10,939 bases of DNA from Chloroflexota bacterium (GTDB lineage: Bacteria > Chloroflexota > Dehalococcoidia > Lucifugimonadales > JADFKI01): assembly GCA_022565015.1 (NCBI GenBank), contig JADFKI010000107.1, positions 1 to 10,939 of the forward strand, in the 5' to 3' direction. Of this stretch, positions 5,815 to 10,939 are shown one piece after another. How positions within the stretch are numbered: position 1 is the first letter of the stretch; the number at the start of each line of letters is the position of its first letter. The notes below the pieces were generated by a model. That model was not told the origin of the DNA and did not search any database. It saw nothing but the letters and a program-made list of their open reading frames with translations. Made by a program: the position numbers and the translations under genes.

Positions 5815-6570
5815 CTACTCGCCTCTGTATTCCGGGCGACGGCGCTCCAGGAACGAGCCGATGCCTTCGGCGCGGTCCGTCGTAGTCTGAAGAAGGAAGT
5901 TCAGGTCCGCTTCCAGGCGCAGCCCCTGCTCGAGCGTCAGGTCCGCCCCCTTCAGAATCGCCTCCTTCAGGTAGCGGGCCGCAATGGGGCCGTGGCCTGC
6001 GATAAGCTGAGCTATCTCCCTGGCCCTGGCGTTGACCATTTCGGAAGGCAGCGTCTCATTGACCAGGCCAATTTCAAGTGCCTCCCGGGCATCCAGCACA
6101 CGAGCCGTTAAAATCATCTCCGTGGCCAGGCTTCTTCCGACCAGCCGAGGCAGACGCTGCGTGCCTCCGTCCCACGGAATCAGGCCGTCTCTTATTTGTG
6201 TGAGCCCAAACCTGGACGCATCGGATGCGATTCGCAAATCGCAGGCGAGCGCCAGCTCCAAGACCTGGTCCGTCGCGTCGCCCGAGACGGCGGCCACGAC
6301 CGGCTTCTCTATCGCGGCGATGCTGTCGGCTACTCTTTCCTGCTCCAGGCCGCTTACGTCAATATCGCGAACATCTTTCCGGCCGGCATTGGAAGCGACA
6401 CACATCAGTAGCACGACCGCCCAGGTCTCATCATCCTGCCGCACCTGAAGGCAGGCGTCGCGCAAATCGAACGCCGACCCACCGGTCATGACCTCGGGAA
6501 GGGTGATTACGGCGACGTGCCCTTCTGTTGTTCCGATATTGACGTCACCCAACGGTCCTGCTCCAGACAC
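5815..6570 (-). CDS. Crotonase-family protein with degenerate active site
   Basis: An enoyl-CoA hydratase/isomerase-fold protein of 251 aa. Family signatures outside the active site are strong: EKPVVAAVSGDA (88-99), ELALACDLRIAS (105-116), GLIPWDGGTQRLPRLVGRSL (129-148), and the C-terminal DRAEGIGSFLERRRPEY (232-248). Active-site features are altered. The first oxyanion segment reads SNAGRKDV (60-67) rather than F-x-AGADL. The GGG before the first Glu is TDQ (100-102). The first catalytic Glu position is kept (E105), but the second, 20 residues on, is Q125 in FGLTQIRDGL instead of PE. It is therefore unlikely to be a normal hydratase. It may catalyse a different crotonase reaction, bind acyl-CoA without turnover, or be decaying. 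The start is GTG with a weak GTGGA. It begins 24 bases after the HAD gene stop, so it is probably in one operon with it. Confidence 0.85.
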   Translation of the reverse strand: MSGAGPLGDVNIGTTEGHVAVITLPEVMTGGSAFDLRDACLQVRQDDETWAVVLLMCVASNAGRKDVRDIDVSGLEQERVADSIAAIEKPVVAAVSGDATDQVLELALACDLRIASDASRFGLTQIRDGLIPWDGGTQRLPRLVGRSLATEMILTARVLDAREALEIGLVNETLPSEMVNARAREIAQLIAGHGPIAARYLKEAILKGADLTLEQGLRLEADLNFLLQTTTDRAEGIGSFLERRRPEYRGE

Positions 6571-6594
6571 TCCACAGACGCATGGGCCCCCGCG

Positions 6595-7272
6595 TCACTC
6601 CAGTATCGACATCAGGTCAGAGGGGGAATCGAGTAGATAGTCAGGCCCTACCTCCAACAGCAGGTCCTTGGCCAGTGTCCCCCAGGTCGCACCCGCGGAA
6701 GCCACGCCTGCGTTCTTGGCGGTCCTTATGTCTATGTGGCTATCACCGACCATTATGACCTCATCCCTATTCAGCCCCAGCCTCTCCATTGCGAACAGGA
6801 TGGGCCCCGGTAAGGGTTTGGTCTCCTTGACGTCTTCCCAGCCTACGATCAGGTCGAACAGGCCCAATATGCCCAGCCGCTTCATCTCCACCTCTGCTCC
6901 GTAAGGCCCATCCTCGTTCTCCAGCAGCCGCACCTTGGAGGTCACCAGCGCGATGGCCGGCCTCGGGCGGGTCTCTTGGAGAGCCTGAAGCATGTCCATG
7001 ACTCCCGGAAAGAGCGACACCTCCGTAGGCGACATGCGCCAATACCACTTGACGTAGTCGGCCATCATCGAGTCGACCTGCTCTTTGTCCTCGGCAAGGT
7101 CCGAGAATATCTCGACCTGGGGCCGTCCCGCCCACTCTTTCATTATTTTGTCCATGTCAAGGTCGGAGCTCAGCCGACCATCGGCGCCTTTTCTAGCGGC
7201 CTTTACGCGCGCCGAGTACGTGTTGGCGAGCGTGTCGTCGTAATCGAACAGTACAGCCTTAAATCTGCTCAA
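6595..7272 (-). CDS. HAD-superfamily phosphatase, phosphoglycolate phosphatase-like
   Basis: A haloacid dehalogenase-like hydrolase of 225 aa, the usual length for the Gph/PpaX/beta-phosphoglucomutase group. All four motifs are visible: I DYDDTL (10-15) with nucleophile D10 and acid/base D12, II VTS (110-112), III K152 in KETKPLP, and IV VGDSHID (175-181) with metal-binding D177 and D181. An alpha-helical cap occupies roughly 17-85. It should dephosphorylate a small soluble metabolite; the substrate is not readable. The start is TTG with AGAGG (minus strand, 7280-7284) seven bases upstream. It lies 114 bases after the permease and 24 bases before the degenerate crotonase on the same strand, suggesting co-transcription with the latter. 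Confidence 0.9.
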   Translation of the reverse strand: MSRFKAVLFDYDDTLANTYSARVKAARKGADGRLSSDLDMDKIMKEWAGRPQVEIFSDLAEDKEQVDSMMADYVKWYWRMSPTEVSLFPGVMDMLQALQETRPRPAIALVTSKVRLLENEDGPYGAEVEMKRLGILGLFDLIVGWEDVKETKPLPGPILFAMERLGLNRDEVIMVGDSHIDIRTAKNAGVASAGATWGTLAKDLLLEVGPDYLLDSPSDLMSILE

Positions 7273-7386
7273 AGTTCAACCTCTGCGGAATCTCCATGAA
7301 GGTATTCAGCGAACCGGCCCCGTGAAGAGCATTATGTGCGGAGAACGTGCCCTGGTGCAACCGGAACGGTCCAAGGCGCTCTCGTG

Positions 7387-8616
7387 TTAGTCGGAATCGT
7401 CATCCCCAGATTGGTGAATCGGACCCGTATTCTCGACGTCTGGTTTCGGCGCATCCTCGGAGGGGGGAGAAGCATCGACCGGGCCGGATACGGGGCGCTC
7501 GAACGCCAGGACCTCCTCGATGTGGCGTTCGGCCTCGGAGAGCGGCCTGCCTTCCTCGGAGTGCCACTCGACCGAGAAGTACGTGTAGACCTCTTTTGCA
7601 GCGACGGCCAGAGGCGGGCCCAGGACGACTCCCCAAAGACCTGCCAGCTCGCTCCCCGCTATGAGCACAAAGATGATCATTATGGGATGGACGTGAAGGG
7701 CCTGGCTCTGAATACGGGGCACCAATATGGAGTTCTCCAACAGCTGTACGCCAAAATATAGTCCGACCACCCATATAATCTTCTCCGGTGAGGTCGCCAG
7801 CACGACGACGGCGCCCGGAATCGCGCCTAGCCAGGGGCCGATGATCGGTATCAACTCGAAGAGGCCGGCGGTGATTGCCAATACTCCGGCGAACTGCACG
7901 CGGAGAATTAGAAGTCCGATGTATACGAGCACACCAACGACGACCCCCAGGAAAAGCTGTGCCCTGACATACGAGCTGAAGACGTGATTAAGGATAGTGA
8001 TGACGTTTCTGACATGGAATCTCGACCTCGGCGGAAAGAGCGCCACCAGGCCCTGCACCACTTCCTCACGGTCCTTGAGGGCGTAGTAGAGAAGAAGGGG
8101 CACGGCGGCAAGACCAATGACCAATGTGAGCGCCTGCGACGCGGCCCCCAGAGTCTTCGTCAAGACATTTTGGCCGGCTCCGACCAGTATTGCGCCTGCA
8201 TTTTCGAAGGCTCCTTGCACCTGTAACCTGATAGCTTCCGGTACGGATGCGGAAAACCTCTCCATGAACTGCTCGACGGTTGTCCGCGCGTTGGCTATCA
8301 ATGTAGGCAGAGAGTCGAGGAAGATTCCCACCTGCTCGAAGGCCGTGGGGATTATTATTACGAGGGCCCATGCAACGAGTCCAATAACCAGCGCAAAGAC
8401 AATGAAGATGGAGAGCGTCCGAGTCAATAGGGGCCGCGCATTCTTCCAGGGCTGAATTTTCTCGACGAGCTCGACTAGCGGGTGAAGAATGTAGGCCATG
8501 ATGCCGCCAAAGACAAAGGGGAACAAGCCACCCCTCATCATATACAGCAGAAACGCCACCAGTATTAAACCGGCGGTTATCCACGCGAATCTGTTAATTC
8601 TAAGAGGTGGAGTCAT
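7387..8616 (-). CDS. AI-2E family transporter / PerM-like permease
   Basis: An inner-membrane protein of 409 aa in the AI-2E exporter family (formerly UPF0118; relatives include TqsA, PerM and YdbI/YtvI-type proteins). About eight hydrophobic segments are visible: roughly 12-28, 31-50, 66-90, 163-181, 219-240, 244-275 (two short), 278-297 and 311-340. A soluble amphipathic region spans 91-160 between the third and fourth. The family motif ELIPIIGPWLGAIPG is at 254-268, followed by VPRI (299-302) and a Gly-rich SELAGLWGVVLGPPLA (322-337). The ~60-residue C-terminal tail is acidic and Pro/Ser-rich (ends DDDSD) and looks disordered. Members move small molecules or ions; this does not prove autoinducer-2 export. 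The ATG has AGGTG five bases upstream and a candidate promoter at 8657-8686. Confidence 0.9.
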   Translation of the reverse strand: MTPPLRINRFAWITAGLILVAFLLYMMRGGLFPFVFGGIMAYILHPLVELVEKIQPWKNARPLLTRTLSIFIVFALVIGLVAWALVIIIPTAFEQVGIFLDSLPTLIANARTTVEQFMERFSASVPEAIRLQVQGAFENAGAILVGAGQNVLTKTLGAASQALTLVIGLAAVPLLLYYALKDREEVVQGLVALFPPRSRFHVRNVITILNHVFSSYVRAQLFLGVVVGVLVYIGLLILRVQFAGVLAITAGLFELIPIIGPWLGAIPGAVVVLATSPEKIIWVVGLYFGVQLLENSILVPRIQSQALHVHPIMIIFVLIAGSELAGLWGVVLGPPLAVAAKEVYTYFSVEWHSEEGRPLSEAERHIEEVLAFERPVSGPVDASPPSEDAPKPDVENTGPIHQSGDDDSD

Positions 8617-8656
8617 GGCACACCTGATATCCGAAAAGACGGAGCCTTCGACAGCT

Positions 8657-8686
8657 ATTATGGGTGCATTTCAGGAACTTTAGCAA
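8657..8686 (-). promoter_or_regulatory. Candidate promoter for the AI-2E family permease
   Basis: On the minus strand, TTGCTA (8681-8686, four of six) is followed after 18 bases by CATAAT (8657-8662, five of six). Transcription would start around 8650, giving a leader of about 34 bases before the ATG with its AGGTG site. The surrounding 8617-8749 gap is AT-rich, as expected for a promoter region. Confidence 0.4.
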
Positions 8687-8749
8687 CACGTTAAATTTTA
8701 CTGCTCAATTCTATGTGCTACAGCCCTAAGCTAATGTAATTTCCTTGTA

Positions 8750-9304
8750 TTAAGCAAGGGTGTTGGCGCTCTTCGGGTCATCAAGAAAATCCCGCACCTC
8801 CTTGGGATTTCGCAGCATAATAATAGTGGTGGATGGTTGAAGCCCTCGAAGCCTCTCCAGCAGCAGTCGCCTGTTCACCTTGTGATAGTCCCAGATCCAC
8901 TTTAGGAACTTGAGGAACCCGCCGTCGAGAAGCCTCTCCGGACAGCCCGGAGCCATGTCGGGCCGTGACACGCCGACATGCTGAAATCGCCGCTTGACGA
9001 CTCGCCACAGACAGATTCGACGTGGAAAGTCCATGAAGACGACGGCGTCGGATGCTGCGAGCCGCTTGTCCATGGTGCTGCCATAGTTTCCGTCCATTAT
9101 CCAGGACTCACGAGATAGAAGGCTCTCGACTTTGTCTTCCCACTCGTCTCTGGGCGTTGGGACCCAACCGGGGTTCCAGTAGTGGACATCGAGATGGACG
9201 ACCGGAAGCCCGAGGGCAGGTCCCAACCGGGTGGCGAGCGTAGACTTGCCGGACCCTCCACATCCGATGATCGCGATCCTCTTCGCAGAACCGACGGTCG
9301 CCAT
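8750..9304 (-). CDS. P-loop adenylate-kinase-like protein, FlaR/topology-modulation family
   Basis: A small cytosolic P-loop NTPase of 184 aa. Walker A GCGGSGKST is at 14-22. It is followed by HLDVHYWNPGW (38-48), ESWIMDGNYGST (66-77), a hydrophobic strand AVVFMDFPRR (87-96), and RPDMAPGCPERL (114-125) then WIWDYH (136-141). This motif order is diagnostic of the family annotated as DNA topology modulation protein (FlaR-like) or adenylate-kinase-like. The actual substrate is uncertain, since the FlaR name comes from indirect genetics. I chose the ATG at 9304; a TTG at 9310 would add two residues and has AGGAAG six bases upstream, so it is equally possible. It lies 9 bases after the truncated PfkB gene on the same strand. 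The loss of that upstream gene may have put it under a new promoter. Confidence 0.88.
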   Translation of the reverse strand: MATVGSAKRIAIIGCGGSGKSTLATRLGPALGLPVVHLDVHYWNPGWVPTPRDEWEDKVESLLSRESWIMDGNYGSTMDKRLAASDAVVFMDFPRRICLWRVVKRRFQHVGVSRPDMAPGCPERLLDGGFLKFLKWIWDYHKVNRRLLLERLRGLQPSTTIIMLRNPKEVRDFLDDPKSANTLA

Positions 9305-9313
9305 TCGCAAAGC

Positions 9314-9844
9314 CTACTTCCTATCGGGCCGTCCGGCGAGGCGGGCTTCGACGCGCGCCCGGCTCGCTATGCCTTGCACACCCGGCTTCTCGACGCAGAA
9401 GCTTGCGGCGCAAGCGGCGAAGCGGGCGGACTCCAGCGGGTCACCGGTCTCGCGGTAGCGGACCAGATAGGCCGCCGCGAACACGTCACCTGCGCCTGTG
9501 GGATCGATCTCGTTTACCGGAAATGCATCGATGTGGTTCCAGCGTCCCTCGTAGTGCAGCTCGGCTCCACGGGCGCCCCTGGTAAATATGAGGACCGGGG
9601 TAAGGTCCTTCCAGCGCTCGAGCCTCTTGCTATCCGAGATGTCGTCCTCCGAGAGAATTGCCGCATCGACGCCGGGGAGAATATCGTCGCCATTCCAGTC
9701 GCCGGAGCTGACCCTTCCATCCTCATCCCAGCGACGAAGCCAGCCCTGTATGGACGCCATCACCACGGAATCGGTAAATATCGACAATATGTCCTTGTCA
9801 AGCTCTCCCGCCAGCGTGTGCGGGCTGCTATTGTACAGGAACAT
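9314..9844 (-). pseudogene. 5'-truncated PfkB-family carbohydrate kinase
   Basis: The C-terminal half of a ribokinase/PfkB sugar kinase. Recognisable parts in order: LAGELDKDIL, then QGWLRRWDEDGRV, LPGVDAAILSEDDIS, the strand VLIFTRGARGAELHYEGRW, and the ATP/anion-hole signature DPTGAGDVFAAAYLV (catalytic Asp encoded at 9485-9487), then a helical C-terminus. Normal members run about 280-320 aa and begin with a substrate-binding GG-N-A region, which is missing. Homology stops near 9815-9830; the frame stays open to 10015, but that extension is not kinase-like and is antisense to a small membrane-protein gene. An internal ATG at 9844 could start a 177-aa product, lacking the sugar-binding half. 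It ends 9 bases before the P-loop kinase gene, so the two were probably one operon. Confidence 0.72.
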
Positions 9845-9863
9845 TCTTCGTGAGAGTGCCCGA

Positions 9864-10064
9864 ATGAATTTGGTAGCGGGAGTCGCCGGCTTGGTCGCAT
9901 TGGGCGCTTTGATGATTATAGTTTTATCATTCTTGAACGAGGATGGCGATGGCTTCAGTCGGCCCCAAGGCAAAGAATGGCTCACGGTCATCATATCTAT
10001 GTCGGTAGGTATCACAGGTATCGTTTTATTCTTTGTCTTCTTCGAGGCTTTCGGGTCTAATTAG
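9864..10064 (+). CDS. Small two-helix membrane protein (66 aa)
   Basis: No family is recognised. The product has two clear hydrophobic segments, residues about 3-24 (VAGVAGLVALGALMIIVLSF) and about 40-62, joined by the charged loop NEDGDGFSRPQGKEW (25-39). This hairpin topology is typical of small inner-membrane proteins. ATG at 9864 has GAGAG about seven bases upstream. An in-frame extension to 9588 exists but is antisense to the kinase remnant and not protein-like, so I start at 9864. The local DNA is AT-richer than its neighbours and sits exactly where the PfkB homology stops, so it may have arrived with the event that broke that gene. Reading as noise in a rearranged region remains possible. 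Confidence 0.5.
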   Translation: MNLVAGVAGLVALGALMIIVLSFLNEDGDGFSRPQGKEWLTVIISMSVGITGIVLFFVFFEAFGSN

Positions 10065-10222
10065 GACACTACCCGCCTATCCTTCCGCTTTCCCGGCTTC
10101 CCGCGCCATGATATGATCTGCGGCCCCCCAAAGATCCCCAAGGTGTCGTCGAGCAGCGTCGCGCTACTGCCTGCATGCCACGCGTGGCGCGGGCGTTCGG
10201 GTGAGCGCGAGAGAGGAAGTCC
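10065..10222. other. Intergenic leader with a 12-base palindrome and a -10-like box
   Basis: Seen here: TATGAT at 10112-10117 (five of six for a -10) with only a weak TTTCCC-like -35 upstream, and a perfect palindrome GCCACGCGTGGC at 10177-10188. A Shine-Dalgarno AGAGGAAG (10212-10219) serves the ATG at 10223. This looks like the original promoter region of the gene whose N-terminal remnant follows. Confidence 0.35.
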
Positions 10223-10313
10223 ATGGCACGAAAGCGAACCTCTCGGAGCCAGTCGCAGCACGACCGGGCCGTGAAGAAGCGAGCCGAGCAGCTTCAGCGC
10301 CAAGGATTCGAGG
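10223..10313 (+). pseudogene. N-terminal fragment of a conserved small basic hypothetical protein
   Basis: From ATG 10223, with a good AGAGG six bases upstream, the frame reads MARKRTSRSQSQHDRAVKKR and then AEQLQRQGFEG. The basic start and the HDRxVxxxAEQLxxQGFE helix match, from memory, a family of hypothetical proteins that continue with a domain containing RPDVVAKKG and VEVET (nuclease-like). That continuation is absent. After about 10313 the frame gives an unrelated tail and stops at TGA 10388-10390 (55 aa in total), while another frame there encodes a histidine kinase tail. The start signals are intact, so a 55-aa peptide could still be made. I call it a truncated gene. Confidence 0.55.
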
Positions 10314-10457
10314 GTGAAGATGGGCTCTGGTCTGTCCACCGCCCGGAACATTATTCTGGAGCACAGCGGCGAAATAGATATCGAGAGTGAGGTGGACAGG
10401 GGTACGGTCGTAAGAATCAGACTGCCAATACGTAAGAGCGATGTGGGTTTGCGGTGA
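10314..10457 (+). pseudogene. C-terminal fragment of a sensor histidine kinase (HATPase domain end)
   Basis: In the frame beginning with the ATG at 10320 the translation is MGSGLSTARNIILEHSGEID followed by IESEVDRGTVVRIRLPIRK, ending at TGA 10455-10457. This is the end of a GHKL ATPase domain: the G2 box (GxGLGLSxxR, here GSGLSTAR), the helix and strand I-x-x-H-x-G-x-I-x-x-x-S, then G-x-G-T-x-x-x-x-x-LP. The dimerisation domain, H-box, N-box and G1 box are all missing, so about 80-90 percent of the gene is gone. It joins directly onto the fragment before it, in a different frame. Confidence 0.7.
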
Positions 10458-10586
10458 GACTGTGGATCATGGCGAGAGGGTTGACGAGGTGAGGCTGCAG
10501 CTCGCGGGGTGGGAGAACGGCAGGAAGTCGCGCACGTCGAGAACTCAATCACACCGTAACGGCGGTTGAGAGAAAGGACGGGAGAA
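10458..10586. other. Gap before the AhpD-like gene
   Basis: A plus-strand frame stays open through most of this stretch, but its translation is not recognised. No clear promoter pair is seen. TTGACG at about 10480-10485 has no good -10 at normal spacing. AAGGA (10574-10578), eight bases before the next ATG, is the ribosome binding site of the following gene. Confidence 0.35.
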
Positions 10587-10939
10587 ATGCCACGATTCAA
10601 CCACATCAAGGACCCCTCGAACGACCCGAAACTGGAAGCGCTCTACAAAGCAGCGGTTGACGTCGGCTTTGTCGGCGATGAGGAAGGCATGCCCAACACC
10701 TTCATCACCTCCCAGTCCGAAAGGCCAGACATCCTCGAGGCGGTGATGGGCCTCGCGGGCGCCATCGTGCTGCAGGGGATGCTGCCTCCTACGGTCAAGC
10801 AGATGATAGGCGTGACCATCGCCATGCGCAATAACTGTCGCTACTGCACGAGGCTGCATTCCAACGCGCTGGAAGCCATGGGCGTCCCCCAGGAGGTGAT
10901 CCACAGTTGCGCATCTGACCCGGATCTGATCGAGATTCC
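10587..10939 (+). CDS. Carboxymuconolactone decarboxylase / AhpD-like family protein, 3' end outside window
   Basis: The first 117 codons of an all-helical protein of the CMD/AhpD fold. The redox or catalytic motif NNCRYCTRLHSNAL is at 82-95, giving C84-x2-C87-x3-H91, the alkylhydroperoxidase (AhpD-type) signature. Before it come a helix with DILEAVMGLAGAIVLQGMLP (48-67) and the usual VKQMIGVTIAMRNN segment. AhpD-type proteins reduce peroxides or disulfides in the cytosol; many relatives have no known substrate. The start is ATG with AAGGA eight bases upstream. It reads off the right edge, so length, partner domains and operon context are unknown. Confidence 0.88.
   Translation, partial: MPRFNHIKDPSNDPKLEALYKAAVDVGFVGDEEGMPNTFITSQSERPDILEAVMGLAGAIVLQGMLPPTVKQMIGVTIAMRNNCRYCTRLHSNALEAMGVPQEVIHSCASDPDLIEI

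Noticed and set aside
8742..8758. CCTTG/CAAGG inverted repeat at the end of the FlaR-like gene as a terminator
   Set aside because: Only a 5-bp stem overlapping the stop codon, with no T-run on the minus strand.
9182..9853. Plus-strand 223-codon open frame
   Set aside because: Antisense to the P-loop kinase and PfkB remnant, which carry clear motifs; the composition is typical of a shadow frame.
9845..10015. N-terminal extension of the PfkB frame up to 10015
   Set aside because: The ~57 extra residues show no sugar-kinase features and are antisense to the two-helix membrane gene; the open frame is fortuitous.
10061..10609. Minus-strand 182-codon open frame
   Set aside because: Low-complexity Ser/Arg/Pro-rich translation, opposite two recognisable plus-strand gene fragments and the start of the AhpD-like gene.
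1..10939. CRISPR array, tRNA, rRNA or transposase
   Set aside because: No regularly spaced repeats, cloverleaf-like sequence, rRNA-like stretch, or recognisable transposase motif was found on either strand.

Overview
This is a bacterial chromosome segment, mostly GC-rich, with several TTG and GTG starts. It carries a catabolic set: an FMN 2-hydroxyacid oxidase, an acyl-CoA ligase, two crotonases and an AhpD-like protein. This mix suits an uncultured heterotroph such as a Chloroflexota (Dehalococcoidia / SAR202-like) or actinobacterial lineage. The taxonomy is an inference from gene content; no rRNA or marker gene is present.

Left end (1-1590). A visibly AT-richer block holds three small, tightly spaced plus-strand genes of 76, 125 and 124 aa. 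The third looks like a HEPN-domain protein with an R-x4-H motif. They look like a horizontally acquired cassette and are the best candidate for an undescribed system. The block abuts a frameshifted, 5'-truncated remnant of a uridine-kinase-like gene (about 1360-1591), which seems to mark one edge of the acquired DNA.

Centre (1640-9304). A plus-strand FMN alpha-hydroxy-acid oxidase has its own good promoter and Shine-Dalgarno. It converges on a long minus-strand run that reads, in transcription order: a FlaR-like P-loop kinase, an AI-2E family permease, a HAD phosphatase, a crotonase with a degenerate active site, a catalytically complete crotonase, and an AMP-forming acyl-CoA ligase. The 390-base gap between the two crotonases holds two GC-rich palindromic (REP-like) repeats. 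The ligase and the intact crotonase together suggest activation and beta-oxidation-like processing of a carboxylic acid.

Right end (9314-10939). This is a patchwork of gene remains: a PfkB-family sugar kinase lacking its N-terminal half, a 66-aa two-helix membrane protein, the N-terminus of a conserved small basic protein, and, joined directly to it in another frame, the last ~45 residues of a sensor histidine kinase. A carboxymuconolactone decarboxylase/AhpD-like gene then runs off the window. Both ends therefore show rearrangement, while the middle is conventional metabolism.
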